From: Perilla frutescens | Taxonomy: Eukaryota; Streptophyta; Magnoliopsida; Lamiales; Lamiaceae | DNA length: 64,000 nt | Direction: 5' to 3' | Assembly: GCA_026008535.1 (NCBI GenBank) | Contig: BRKX01000006.1 | Location: 48,100,664 to 48,164,663 of the forward strand | Shown: piece by piece, positions 22,258 through 35,361 of the stretch | Layout of the letters: every line of letters starts with the position of its first letter | How positions within the stretch are numbered: position 1 is the stretch's first letter | Position numbers and translations under genes: made by a program | Notes under the pieces: model-generated | Database searches by the model: none | Told to the model about the DNA's origin: nothing | What the model saw: the letters and a program-made list of their open reading frames with translations, nothing else

Positions 22258-25200
22258 TCAAAAGCCTAACAGGCTGCTAACAAATACAGAAATTGGAACT
22301 CTAACTACATGATTTCTGTTTCCCACCAACACCATCTCACCAAAAGTGTATGCATTGGTTCTCTGAGTGGCTTCCATGAGAAGTATGATATATCTCGAGG
22401 CGTTTACACTAATCTTGAAAGCACTTGGTACAACAGTGATTTTAACTCCTTCAGGCTCTCTTATGATCACTCTGTACGTCTCATCAGCATTGCCTACATT
22501 TGTGACTCTTCTAATCACCTTTCGTGATCCAACCAAGTTGGAAACTGTCACGCTTGCTGTGTTCAGGTCCGAGCACCACTGCATTCTGTTGTCCGGGCAC
22601 CCAACTCCCACAGATTGTCTTATGGACATGTCGTCTACACCAGGAACCGCACATAAAAACTCTATGTAGTGCTGGAATGAAGTATCAAACACAAGCCCCG
22701 GATCAATGGCCGAGGAAGGATTGATTAGTCCTGCCCCAAAATCAAAAGGGGTAGCTGGGGCTAACTTGTTTTTGTTCTGAGCTAAAAAGGGAGAACCAGA
22801 GTTATCTGTCACCTTGGCCGTTGTCATTATTGCTGAAGTGATGGCTGCTGGACTCCAGTTCGGGTGCTTTTGCTTTATCAGTGCAGCAATACCGGCAACA
22901 TGTGGAGTAGCCATGCTAGTTCCAGACAATAATGCAAAAGATTGCCCTATATCAAATTTCCAAAAGTTAGATTTATCAAAATCATTTCAAAGATATTCAG
23001 ATGAATCAAGCCTTTAATTTAGAACTTGCTTGAGTGGAAGAACCATGAATTATTAACAAAATTATTAGCAACATACTAAAATTAAAATTGTGTTTTTATT
23101 CAGCAAGGCTCTTTATAAAAATGTAACTGAAAACAGGTAGAGCATGAATTTCACACCTTTGAGGTATTCGTCCCCTGCACTATTAGGACTCCAGGCAGCC
23201 CAAATCGAGGAGCCTGGAGCCATGATGTTAGGCTTAAGAACATCAGCAGTCTCTAAACGGGCATTGTTCACGTCTGGACCTCTCGATGAATATGATGCCA
23301 CAACTGGTCCCTTTCCAGCAAAGCTGGCCTGCCTGCCATCTAAAATCCTTGCAGTTGCTCCAAATAATCTAGCTGCTCCGTTTCTGCTCCTTATAGTATT
23401 CAAATTGTAATACTCCCACAAAGCCTGCACAAGAAGATTGAAACGGATGGATCAGCTAAGAGATTCTGCTTAAGCCTAACTGACTAAGATCAGTTCCATT
23501 GAAAATTTTGTATACAGAAGAAGACTCCATGCTGTATAGAGTGATTCCAGGGACGTTTAGCGTTGCTGTGGCACCCTTAATCTGTTCAGCACCAATGTCA
23601 GGATCCATGGTTAGTACAAAACCAGCAGCCTCTATTATTTCTGCAGTGTCTGCAACTCTAGAAATAGTTGCTGCCTCAGATTCGAAGTCAAATGTGTAGG
23701 TGCAAATGATTAGTTTGCCACGAGCTAAGGAAGGAATGAAAGGATCCGGACTCTGGCAGCTCTCCACCAGCCCTGCAGTGATGTTCCTTCGACAAACGTC
23801 TGCAGCAGCTGCAAGTGGGAAATTTACACCTTCCAAAGTAGGGGCTGCAGCAGATACATGTACACACCACTCAAATATTATCTTAGTTTGGTTAAGAAGA
23901 AGAGAAAAATGGAATGTCACGGCCTAATTATCTTACGTGCTAGTCCCATTCCTATTAAGTGCTCTCCATTTCCCAGGAAGAGGGAATTGTTGTACTTCCT
24001 GTCAGTCATGGAGGCAGCAACACTGGTGATCCATGGACTAAATGAAAGAACGGAGCTAGAAGTCGGGCCACCATTTCCAACGGCTTGAACAACAAGAACA
24101 CCAGCCTTGGTTGCTAAGAGAAGCTCGAGTTCTAACATACTGAGGAAGGAGGAAGGGCCCGGGGGGACACTTGCTGGCCCTATTGAAAGGCTTAGTATGT
24201 CCACTCCGTCTTCTACTGCCTTGAGAAAACAAGCACTTTTGAAAAAATTCATAACTATATATTTATCAAGTGAGAGAAGATGATGACATTGTTAATTGTG
24301 TGACCTGATCAACAGCAGCCACAACATCGGACATGTAGCCCCCGAAAGGATACATAGCTTTATACACTGCAATGCTGCATTATAATATTCATTACCAAAT
24401 TTAAAGCCAAGAAATGGTTTATTAAATTAAATTCCCTAGTAATACATATTACCTAGCCCCTGGTGCCATGCCACTAGCATAGCCATAGTTGAAGAAGTTG
24501 GCTATCACTGGAACATTGTGGCTTCCTGCTGCTGTAGATGCTGTGTGGCTGTAAAATGCAATCTAGCTAGCATTAATATTGTTTCACAGACATATAGATA
24601 TATTGATAATGTATCAATTACTTGCCTTCCATGGCCATCCGAGTCGAAGGGAGAAGCAAAGTCACGCGTGGAATTGAAAGTTCCTGCTGCAATTGCTGCT
24701 TTTGCAAAAGACTGAGCACCAACTATCTTGGCATTGCAAGCTGAGATTGGAAATTGGTCGCCCGTCACACATTTTCCTTTAAACTTGCTAGTTTTAAGAT
24801 GTGGTGATGATGATGATGATAACATTGTAGTGGTGAAGCTTGGATGGAAAGGGTTGATTCCGGTGTCTATTAGGCCTATGACCACCCCCTCTCCCGCGGC
24901 CGTGGATCCACCTAAGGCTGGCCAAGCCACGCTATTCATATCCAAGAACTCAGGTGTGTATGTTGTAAGCTTGTTCATCTTCATATCTTCATGGATAGAT
25001 CTAACTCGCTTTGCACCTTCTAGCAGATGAACCACCTGAATAAATATATGTTAAGATTTCCACTATATATATATGTATATCAAATTGATCAATTAGTATT
25101 TGGTATGTGTATATATATTACACACCTCCTCATTCTTTGCATGAATTGCAAAGCCATTGAGCAAATGAGTATAGCTATAGAGCTTGATGTAGGAGCCTTG

Positions 25201-25309
25201 CTCGAGCAGAGATTCAAGGAAAAGGTCATGCTCCTCTATCATTTTCTCTTTGTAAACTTCAGGATCGCTACTGCTCTTCCATTAAAGCAAACAAAAGTAT
25301 AGATTATTG

Positions 25310-25347
<38 letters not shown>

Positions 25348-25475
25348 CAGGATGAATCGTACCTAAGTGACATCATGACGAGAGGGTCGTCCTCCATGAG
25401 AACCATGAAGACTTTGGCGTCGGCTGAGGGATTAATGAATGAAACAAGGACAGTGATTATGAAAATGGATATCAT
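22258..25475 (-). CDS. Subtilisin-like serine protease, plant SBT2 type
   Basis: This is a secreted S8 peptidase. Nine exons (- strand): 25475-25363, 25273-25126, 25035-24626, 24548-24453, 24374-24305, 24219-23937, 23844-23516, 23424-23157, 22946-22258. They join in phase to 801 codons plus TGA. The start is ATG 25475, because the next upstream in-frame codons are TTG and TCG. Domains: signal peptide about residues 1-20 (ISIFIITVLVSFINPSADA), inhibitor I9 prodomain from KVFMVLMEDDP, catalytic Asp144 (GLIDTGI), His222 (DGHGSH), oxyanion Asn328 (GNGGP), PA-type insert, Ser583 (SGTSMATPH), and a C-terminal Fn3-like domain. All catalytic residues are present and there are no stops. The many introns and the sequence fit the SBT2 subgroup, which includes ALE1/SBT2.4; exact orthology is not claimed. 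Intron 3 has a GC donor. Confidence 0.92.
24549..24625 (-). other. GC-AG intron in the subtilase gene
   Basis: Intron 3 starts AG|GCAAGTAA at 24625 and ends ACAG|CCACAC at 24549. Only this choice restores the conserved DGHGSHTA; the nearby GT gives the wrong phase. The rest of the donor matches the strong consensus typical of GC introns. Confidence 0.85.
25311..25344. repeat. GA/CT microsatellite in subtilase intron 1
   Basis: About 16 GA units; on the coding strand this is a CT-rich tract about 40-70 bases upstream of the acceptor of intron 1. Confidence 0.9.
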
Positions 25476-25994
25476 CGACAACTATATATATGTATAAATA
25501 AATAATGTGGTACAATTTTTATTTAATTTCAACAAGCTAGCTTGGAGAAAGAGATCAGAGATGATTAATTAGAGGTGGTTAAGTGCAGTGGAAATTAAAT
25601 GGAATGATCGCAAGAAGAAAAGTATAGGTGATGATCAAGATATATTGGGTGGGTGCAATGGCACGAGCTTCGTGTTTCCAAACTACTAACATCCATGCAT
25701 TTCACACAATGCAGAGTAAAACACATTTTTGGTCTAGTCTCATAAGATTAAGTAGTTACCTACGATTTCAAGAAGCACGCTAATTTTATTTCATAGGTTT
25801 TCATATTCTCTAGTCAAAGAGTCCTCTAGCTTTTTGGTTCGTTAATTTAATATTTTGGCGATTCCTATGCATTCTAACAAGTATAAATTGAGGTGCAATA
25901 TGAATCATTTAATTTGTAAGGTATAACATATTAGTGTTGGCATTTATATAGACAAATATCCATTGTGTCATTAATTGTTGGTATTTATAAATGA
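25476..25994 (-). promoter_or_regulatory. Upstream region of the subtilase gene
   Basis: Roughly 520 bp of AT-rich DNA between the start codon and a MULE insertion. Read on the - strand, TATATATAG lies about 10 bp upstream of the ATG, too close for a TATA box of this transcript. No other element is clear. Confidence 0.3.
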
Positions 25995-26003
25995 TAAATA
26001 AAA

Positions 26004-27033
26004 GAGAATTGTTAAATGCACTCTATTTGTTATTCTTTACATTTCATCCACTCGGTATACTTTCATTTTTACTCTTTGCACTTCAATCTATTGCTTATTT
26101 ACCCTTCATTAAAAAAAATCATCATGAATAAAAATAAAATAAATTAAAAAAAAAATTTAAATTAAAATAAAAGAAAAGAAAAAGAAATATATGTGAGAGA
26201 ACATTGAACAGAACTTGCGCCTCCATTTCACCTTCTTCTCCGACTGTCACCTCCTTCTCCGGTGCCGTGAAATGACTGTTGCTCATCGATCGTTGTTGTC
26301 GCCGCCACCAATCTCTCATCTCTCCTCTCAAAATCACCCTCTCTATTTTTTCAATGAGAAAGATTCATCAAAATTCAAAAGTAGTTCGAAAAATGCAGTT
26401 CGAATCTCGTATTGAGGTTCAAAAATTGTTTCTCGAACATACAAGATATGTTTGAAAATATATTTTCGAACAAAATGGTTGTTTTCGGAAACTTATGTCC
26501 GAATCAATTTTATTCAATTATTTTAAGATTGTTATTGATGGGATATTTTCCTTTGGGTCATTGCCGCCAGGGTCGATGGGGTTGCGGTGTACCTAGCGGG
26601 GGAGGTGTGGTTAGCTCGTTGGTGGTGACGGCCGGCGACCACTGGACATCTCGCGGGAGAAGAAGGTTGAAGATGGCGGAGAGGTGTTGATGTGATGCTT
26701 TCTTCTTGCTTTTTTTTGTATTTTTTCTTATTTAATTTATTATTCATTACTTATTTATTTAATTTTTTATTTTATGCAAATTAGTGGTGGTTGGATTGCA
26801 AATTGCAAATGGTGAACATGAATGGCAGACAACGGTTAGGTTGTTGAGAGAAAGATGGCAGCGACGGCGGTTGGGAGGAGGAAGAAAGAGACTCTTTTTC
26901 CTTTTTTTTTGTTTTATTTAATTTGATACATTTTAATTTAATAAGGATAGTTAAGTAATTTCATAATTGATTATTTTTAATTAATTATTTTGTGGTGCAA
27001 AGAGTAATTATTGTAGTGCAAATAGCAACACCC
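26004..27033. mobile_element. Non-autonomous MULE, 1030 bp
   Basis: The flanking 9-bp direct repeat TAAATAAAA lies at 25995-26003 and 27034-27042. The ends are imperfect inverted repeats: GAGAATTGTTAAATGCACT on the left; GGGTGTTGCTATTTGCACT read inward on the right. Both carry TTTACTCTTTGCAC or TTACTCTTTGCACC inside, as in the full MULE at 47.4 kb. The inner part is GC-richer, with short frames of no recognisable product, possibly captured gene fragments. No transposase. Confidence 0.8.
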
Positions 27034-27048
27034 TAAATAAAATCTTTA

Positions 27049-27306
27049 CTATTCCCTCCATTTCACAATAAGTGTCATTCTAGCACTTTAATTTTATTTC
27101 ACAAAAAGTGTCATTCTACACAATCGAGGTAAAAAAAATTCACATTTTTCTCATATTTGCCCTCATTTAATGCATTCAAATAACCATATTTAACTTATTT
27201 AATATATTCACATAAGGGTGTATAAGATAATTTCATTATCTAATTAATATCTTTATTAATATGTGTGCATTCATTCATAATGACACTTATTCAGAAATGG
27301 GGGAAG
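27049..27306. mobile_element. Stowaway-like (Tc1/mariner) MITE, about 258 bp
   Basis: The ends CTATTCCCTCCATTTC...AATAAGTGTCATT and, read inward from the right, CTTCCCCCATTTCTGAATAAGTGTCATT form inverted repeats of the common CTCCCTCCGTCCC type. Both are flanked by TA (27047-27048 and 27307-27308). There is an additional internal copy of the AAGTGTCATTCTA motif. Non-coding. Confidence 0.75.
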
Positions 27307-30300
27307 TATTATTTATTTATGGGAAACGTGCTAACTAGAACCTTGAACTTCGAAAAATTTTCAAGTCCAAATTGACCATCAAACTTATGAAAACGACTCA
27401 ACTATGATCAATTCATATCTCTTGAACATAACGAACACTTACAAAATTATGTGTAAAAATTCTCCAATCGATTTTTGACTAATTCTGATAATAATATTAT
27501 GCAATGTGGGTATGGTTTGATTGCTCACATCGTGTAACTCTTTATGGTTGTAATGCTCCAATCCTAAAAGAACTAATGATAAGGGACCAGTACATTGCCG
27601 GGTGAAAGGGGAAAAGAGAATGAGAAGAGAACTTCAAAGTTTGAATAGTGAATCTGAACTTACACAGGCATGTATGAAGTATATGTTCTGCAACGTTCAT
27701 AGGAAAGTGCTTGAACGTTGTTAGATAAAGTTCACAATAATGTACAAGAACGTTATTATGAACTTAATTGAAATTACAAAAAGTAAAGCATACAGAGAGT
27801 TGGTAACCTTGTTCGATCAATCGATCTATGTCAGGGGGACTTGTCAGGTCTATGGAAAATAATTCACTACTCCAATGCAATTTTTACTTGGAATATTACA
27901 CGCAGTTGATCTCCTGTCACTCAAAACCCTGTATGCCCGTACATCCTATTTCGATGAATTAAACTATGAGATCCGCTCACAACCTAGACTCTCTATATCT
28001 AGGTTCCACAAATATTCTCTACAAAGAAACCTTTTGACAGTGTATGAAAAGTGTTTCAATACACGATGACTAGAACACTAAACTCACAACCGAAAATATG
28101 TGGCTAGCTCAAAACAATTAGGGCTCTTAAAATATTCAGTGCAGTTTTTCTCTATTCGGCGTGGAGTTCTAACAGGTCTATTTCCAAGCTATTTATATAT
28201 TATAACATAGCCTTAACATGGAAACAGAAGTCCTAATCCTATCAGACATCTGATAAGGAAACTTTTCTTATTGAAACTAAAATCTATGACTTGTCATGTT
28301 AGAACTATTCCATATTTAGACTTCTATCTTATCTTTACGAGCTCTCCAAGCTGATTAAGGTATCTTCTAGAACGATCTTGAATCTTTTCTTGGTTGGCAA
28401 GCTTCAATGATTTTGTATAAAAAATCTAGACAGAAGATGTTCATGCAAACGATCACGAACTTTGCCATGAACATTGTTGATCTTGAACATTCACTTCAGA
28501 TAGCACAACGGAATGACTTATATGTGCACAAAATGACTTTTGGCTATCACTCAAGATAGCTAGCAATACTCAATGTGTTGAACAATCTCAATTATGTCTC
28601 GGTGTACAACTGTCTTCATCTTCAGCTCAATCATGTCTTTGTGCTTAAGCTGTCTTCATTGAAGTTCATATCACGTTCTTATATATTTTTGCGAATGTTT
28701 CTCGAGAACAGACATGTGCGGTTCTTGGGAAAAAAAACAAATACTTTTAGTGTTGATTAATGCCATACAGATCATGACAATTAAATATTACTGCAAGTGT
28801 AAAGTACAACACTTGATAAATAGCTTAGTGCAAAGCATAGCACTAACAAAATCAATCAATAGAAGGATATGGTTAGTGTCCCATAACATTTGAAAAGCAT
28901 AACATCTGTAACTGGAAGAAATTCACTCTTTTTAGACGTCTTAAATGAAACTTAAAATACCAACAAGGGAATGAAACAACACTAATACTCAACCAAATGT
29001 TACAGAAGAGAATACTTAGTTAGGACCTTAGAAATTTGGGCAGCATAATCTCTATAATGAGAGCAAAACCATGCTTCAAATAAAAGTCAGATACCAAGAA
29101 ATAATCAACATGTGGTACTAGGCATAACTCGACATTAATCATAAAGAGATAGATGAAACAAAAAAGGGTCTTAGCCCATCTAGACTTCCAATAAAGTAAA
29201 GTCTAACTTAAATCATATCATGCTATATGCAAGAGGGCATAAGCATCATCAGAGTCTTTGCGGAATAAACGCACTGCATTGTTTGGAACTTAAATGAGAA
29301 TACCAGAGTTTGATATCAATCATAAATAGAAGAAGAAAAAGAGTGAACACAATAGCTAGCCCTTAGTCCAAGCATCGTACTCTACAACCTACAACTCAAC
29401 TTGTGAAAAATATTTGAAAGAATTTAGGTGTGGGTGTTAATGCCCTAAGTGGGTCATCATTTTATAAAGCATTTGAGAATATTTTGTAAAACATGAATCC
29501 AATTATAAACAACATACATCAGAGCGTTTAAAAACGAAAACCAACTCTACTTATGCCAAAGCTTATTTTCTTTAGTGTGCACCATTTCTCTCTTCTGCTA
29601 CTACCAAGAAATGGCTTAGAAGAAACTTATTAAGAGAATGCAGTGTCAGTTGCATTAAGATGCTTGTGTACACAACCCAAAGTCATTAGCAATTGGACCC
29701 GATCATTCTTAGGTAGGAGTGACACACTATTTATTAAAAAAATAAGTGATTGCAAGTGCACGGTGTTATTGTAATACACGGGTAAGTAAGAGTATCATAT
29801 CCTACAAAGACTGCAACTCCTATGTTCTCAAACATAAGTACTAAATTAATGTCTAGACTCTAATTACGCAGGTAGAAGGGAAATAACTAAAAACAAATAA
29901 AAATAGCAAATTAAAATACTTAAATTGATTAATGGGAAAACCTAGGTTTTATGTAAACTAGATTATTATCTCATTTATTCATATTCATGGATTCTTTCCA
30001 CCCGACTTTACTTTTTAATTTATCAATGGTGGGCAATCATTGGTTTGTTATCAGGCTACTTATTAAGGCATAAACCATAACATAGATATAATGAAGATGC
30101 ACTTCACTTGGTCTGTTCTTCACATATGTCATTACTCATAATCAAGCATACAAAGATTTATTGAACCTTATGCAATACTTATTCACTAGGTCGGTTCTTC
30201 CAAACACACACATAACCTGAATTCTATATTTCTATCAATTAATTCTCATTCGGTGAGTACATCAAATTAATCAACTAGCATGCACAGATAGTGATCAAGC

Positions 30301-31127
30301 ATTCATACAAGATATAAATAAGCTTATAGAAATCATGTCCCGAGAAATAACATGAAGAAGGCAATCAACTTATATTAATAAAATCCATAATATCCAATCC
30401 CGAAAATCTAGTTATGAAATTAGATAGACATAATTAAATGAACAATAAAACTAGAGTATAAGAATTCATGATGAAATAAACAAAATAAACCAAATAATAC
30501 AGGAAAATCCAGCTCTCTTTGTCTCATCTACAGTAGCACCCGATTTTTAGCAACCTTGACACCTCGTCGTGAGTAGACCGCAAACCCTCATTTTCTCTTC
30601 TCTTCTCTATGCTCTCTTATGTGTCTCTAATCTCCCTTGGAACATATGGATTGTGTATCAAAATGGAGGCTTTTATATCTAGGTTTAAAATTCTAAATTG
30701 GAGATAAAAAAATCACATTCAAGCGGACCCGAGCACATGGATCAACCGAGTGTTTTCAATCGACCCAGAAGCATGATTTTACACAAGGTCAACCCAAATT
30801 AATTGGGTCAGGTCGACCTACCTCTTCACAAATTACACTGGTTAGGTCGATCGATACTTTACGGGTTGACCTAAGTATATTTTCGCACTGGGCTTCGGAT
30901 TTTCACAGGCTTTGATCATTTAATCTAATAGACTTTAATTATGTATTTAATTAAGCCCAAAAACTTAATTAAAACTTTGTTCAACTCTTCATGCCCATAT
31001 TTAACTATTTTACTTCAATTATGCAATGAAAATGCAACTATTACTGCAAAACAGCAAACATATCAAAAACCACAAATGATAACAGATAAAGCACAAAAGC
31101 TATATGAAATACAGAACTTAAATAATA
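27307..31127. other. AT-rich intergenic DNA, possible old LTR sequence at about 29.7-31.1 kb
   Basis: No convincing gene. From about 29720 to 31127 the sequence (GTGATTGCAAGTGCACGGTG near the left; a stretch with TTTTATATCTAGG near 30675) resembles LTR-type DNA of plant gypsy elements and is broken by the Sirevirus-like insertion at 31133. Its continuation may lie at 41550. This is weak, pattern-based evidence. Confidence 0.3.
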
Positions 31128-31132
31128 AATAT

Positions 31133-32197
31133 TGTTAGAAATTGTTGCCTGAAACAATGTGAATTACGGATGTAAATAGCAAAGTTAAAAGTAATGTTGA
31201 AGCTAGTGTTACCACATTGCCTTCAACATGCAGCGGAAACGTAAATAGAACTTTGCACAAAATAAGTTTTAACTCACACTCCTTACGGTGTGTGATTGCC
31301 TCAAGGTGAAATTCACTATCACAATTGAAACACAAAAACAATGATGATGTTGTCTCGGTTCACTCCCTTGACAACACTGCATAAAACATACAGAGGACTA
31401 TCCTAGCTTCACTCACTCGAATAATCACTCAAAAACAAACCTATCTAAACACATAGATAGATTACAATCAGTCACTCTAAATCCTAGACTTCTCAAAGTT
31501 GACTATCTAACCTACACACACAACTGGAATGAAAGTCTCCAGCTGATTGGGACGCTAGACAGATGTCGAGGAAGATGTCTTGGATTTCAGAGATGACACT
31601 AGATGCAAGATTCAGAGCTTCTCACAAACCACGGTGATAACCTGCTTGCATAACTGATTTTAAGGTCTAAGGAGACCTTAAATACTTCCTCCATCTTGTA
31701 TAGACAGTTGCTCCACGAGCCCAAGAGACTAGAACTTGAATCAACCGTCTTCCACTACCCTTTGCTGAAGTAGACTTGAGATAACCATCTTCTGCATTGC
31801 ATGGCACACGTTCTTCAACATCGTGCAATAGTAGCGGTTACTCCAGTCACCCATGATCTCCTACAGCAGTTAATGTCCAAGAAGGGGTGGAAACATCACG
31901 TCCCCATGAAATCCGGAACAGATTTTGAACAAGTCAAAATCAACATTATCCACGATTTAATTCATAATAAAATATCTAATAAATCCCTAAATACGTGGAA
32001 AATGTTATGTTACAAAAATAACAATTTATTCAGATTAATTTAAAATAAATTAATCCAAAATACTAGAAAAGGATAAGATTAATAATTCGAGTGTTATACT
32101 CAATGTGTCGAGAATGACGGAACAACATTAGGTACGACATTGATCGCGATGTTATCAGCGAAGTGATAACATCATCTGGAACATGTCATACTCAACA
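31133..32197 (-). repeat. 3' LTR of the Sirevirus-like element
   Basis: In element orientation it begins TGTTGAGTATGAC and ends TTTCTAACA (TG...CA). It is nearly identical to 40480-41544. The 5' end of this LTR family also appears at 62730 on the + strand. Confidence 0.95.
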
Positions 32198-32327
32198 ATC
32201 TCCCCCTTAAGCTTATCCTTTCTGCACAAAACATAAAAACTCTATATATACAATTAGAGCCGCAGCGAAATACGATCAAAAATATTGGAGTTCAAAAACT
32301 CCCCCTTAAGGTCTGCTCCCCCTTAAG
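32198..32327 (-). promoter_or_regulatory. Triple polypurine tract (mPPT)
   Basis: CTTAAGGGGGAG on the - strand occurs at 32211-32200, directly beside the LTR, and again at 32310-32299 and 32327-32316. Repeated PPTs before the 3' LTR are a known Sirevirus feature. The one beside the LTR would prime plus-strand synthesis. Confidence 0.8.
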
Positions 32328-32408
32328 TTATTATCTGTGAAATAATATACAAAGTTAGTGGGTATAATCCCCTATACATGATATAAAAGGTTATTGGGTA
32401 TCTACCCC

Positions 32409-32610
32409 TGTACAGAATCAATGTTGATAACATTCTCAACACACAAACATCACACATTTTAAAAACGTGCGAACACAATCACAATGTTGAGACCATTCCC
32501 AACATAAAACATCACATACTATAAGTTATGTGAAAAGCAGAATAACAATGTTGAAAGCATTTCCAACATAAAACATCACACATTAAAATATGCAAACATA
32601 ATATATAAAG
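32409..32610. repeat. Three degenerate ~67-bp units near the 3' LTR
   Basis: Units containing CAATGTTGA...CCAACATAAAACATCACA start near 32409, 32479 and 32545. This is non-coding sequence between the accessory ORF and the mPPT. Confidence 0.6.
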
Positions 32611-32798
32611 CAAAATCATCAACTAATGTTGATGAATGAAACCAAACTATTTAAGAATATCCAACGAGGATACCCAACAACCAAAATAAAATGTGTCCAG
32701 CACATCACAAATCAACAAGGATATAAACACATCCAAAATAAAATTATGTTCAGCACAATACATAACCAAAAAATTAAATTGTTTTTGACAAAGAAAAT

Positions 32799-34688
32799 TC
32801 ATATTTTCTTCTTTCCCTTTGCCTTAACCACGGACTTTCCAGCCTTCTTTCCTTCAGCACCATCAGCACCATCATCACCAGCGGCGGCAGCATCTACTCC
32901 CCCTTTTTGTGTAGAAAGTGCACTTCGCAGAGCTTGGCGATGTTCAACCATAGCATTGGTGAGGACTGTTCTTTGATGGATCATAGAATCCATCTACTTG
33001 ATAAAAGAATTTAACACCTGCACAGAAAATGTCACCAAATGTGAAGATGCACTAGCTAATTCACTTTCAGATCGTGGGGGGAGAGAGAGCAGTCTCTATT
33101 CCAACATCCTGATCAACATCTCTAGAGGCAGCCGTGGAACTTAGAGCAAGGTTGTAAGGGAGATCCATCACTTGATCATCATTTTCTTTTGGTTTGACAA
33201 TTGTGATAGTCGATGTTTCAGTAACTATCTTCTTCTTGTTTGGCTTCACGCCTTGCTCAACCATAACTGCATAGATGAGGCAGGGAAAAGGAAGTATGCT
33301 GGTGTGGCTAGTCTTAGTAGCAGCCTTCATCACATAATCAAAAATGTAGTCTCCGAGGCTGAAGGGATCTTAGTGCCAAGCTTAAAGAGCAGAAATGCTT
33401 GATCAACAGTGATGATTGAAGTGTTAGTGGTAGGTGACTAATTACACACAATAATCTTATGTAAAACAGAGTATAAAAATGTAAGCTTAGAGGTGAAAAT
33501 TTTATTTGTCCACTTGATTACCAGTCCACCAGTTATAGTCGACACAACATCATCAATAAGATCTAGACTAACAACATCATTGTCATTTCCTAGACCCAAG
33601 AACTTGTTGATCACCATCGAATTAAACTTAAAGACATGATCACGCATATAAATCTCTCCATATTTGCTCCTTGTTTTATCACCCATATCAGGAGACACAT
33701 TGGCATAGAATTCAACAATCACATCAGGCTCAAAAGTCGACAAAGATGAAACAGATTTCCACAGACCCCTCTCTTTCAAAAACACACCCATGCCATACTT
33801 CTTAAAGCTTAGGACATCAATTTGTTTCTCAACACGCACATGATGATTGCAAATAATTTTGTATTGAGCCTTAGCATGCTTAGAGTAAAAAGTCTTACTA
33901 AAAGTAGAAGTAACATCATGGGGGGAACCTGGTGGATAGACTGGGTCAGAATATCCAGACTCAGCATCATCTTTGACATTGCCTGACTGAGTGGGGGAGA
34001 GAACATCTCGAGCAGTGCCGAAAGAGACCAGATCATGAGAAGAAGTGGGAGAGGTGGCTTTCTTCACAGCCTCAGAAGAAACTTCTTTCTTGACACCTTC
34101 AGGAATCTCCGAAGCAGTTTCCTCTTCTTGTTCAGCATCCACTTCAACATCAGCAGGGGCTTTAATAGGAGAGTTCTCATGAAGATTTTCCTCATCATCT
34201 GACTCATCCTGTAAAGACCTCAACAGCTTGGTCTCCATCTTCAGAGTTCTCCTAGCCTTTTTTCTAGTTTCTTCAACCTCTTCTTTTTCAGTGTCTTGAG
34301 AACTGTGAAGCCTCTTAGATTTACGAGTTGGCCCGACCTTCTTTTTTTTGCTGGCAATAGCTTGAATGTGCATCCTAAGATCGAGATCTATGGGGTTTTC
34401 TTCTTCTCCTAAGAGTACTTGTTGAAGTGGTGTTGGGTTCAGCACTTGAAGCTCTTCAGGAATTTCAGCTTCCTTCATCGGAGTATCAGTATGTTCAGTC
34501 GGAGGGGATGAGGGTTTCTCCAACTCAGATTTTGTACCTTTCTCACGCACTCCAGGTGTTATAGTGACTGTGGGGGTTGATGTTGAAGTTCCAGCAGGAA
34601 CTGAGGTTGGAGATTGAGTGCCCATGGTTTTCTCCAACATTTGTTTTATCATTTGAAACATAGCAGCTATGTCGTTTGGATCCGCCAT
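32799..34688 (-). pseudogene. Sirevirus-like 3' accessory ORF (plant transposon-protein domain type)
   Basis: The start is ATG 34688 (MADPNDIAAMFQMIKQ). The N-terminal half is Ser/Thr/Glu-rich and contains basic clusters (KKKKVGPTRKSKR, ETRKKARR) that could be nuclear-localisation signals. The C-terminal half has FYSKHAKAQYKII, EFYANVSPD and INKFLGLGN, which fit the 'putative plant transposon protein' domain family found in such elements. The frame ends at TAG 33440-33438. Homology continues in another frame (33333-33067, LPFPCLIYAVMVEQGVK) and then to 32799, where an Ala/Lys-rich basic tail ends. So one nonsense change and two frameshifts or stops break an original ORF of about 630 codons. 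Role unknown. Confidence 0.75.
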
Positions 34689-35361
34689 GGATGTTCTGAA
34701 AATTTTTGAGAGAAAATAGAAAAAGGAGAGAAAAACAAGATGAAGGAAAATGAAGCGACTCGATAGAGAGAGAATGAGTGAGAGATTTGAGTTTTAATTC
34801 GAGATATGGATGTCAAATCCCTCAAATCTCGGAACTCTCCAAAACTATCACATCACTACAAACAAGACTAAAAAATTCAAAAAAATTAGATTAGTTGATA
34901 GGGATAACCGAAGGTGTACTTATCACCAAAGTACATTAGAGATATTCATGGGCCCCCTGAACAAATCTGTTCCCTCTTTTTTTTTAAATTAAATAAAATA
35001 ATAAACAGACGGAAACACATACATAACAAATATAAATATAGGCATATATTTTCTGACGATTATCGTTTCTCTGCAATCTTGGTCACAACATCAGCTACAA
35101 CACAGACAACCAGTGAATAAACCCAACTATAATTCACCTTATAGAATTACGGGTAATTCATTCAAACACATAGACGTAGAATTTCAAGTAGCTGATTTTA
35201 TTAAATAGAAGCAGAAACACAATAACTTCATTAGGTCAGCCTTGAATTATACTTAAAAAGAAATGACTAAAATAAATAAATGGAAAACACACATGATAAA
35301 CAACTGATGTTGATACAAAGAACTCACATAGAGTTCAATATCAATAAACAAAATGAACAAA

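Noticed and set aside
22309..22724. Frames on the + strand across the subtilase 3' exon
   Set aside because: Antisense shadows of a well-supported exon on the other strand.
23456..23515. Extension of subtilase exon 7 to the stop after LSRIS
   Set aside because: A GT donor after TCTTCT at 23515 joins in phase to ALWEYYN and removes the stop; the extension is intron sequence.
27875..28069. 64-codon frame on the + strand
   Set aside because: No resemblance to known proteins and no splice or promoter context.
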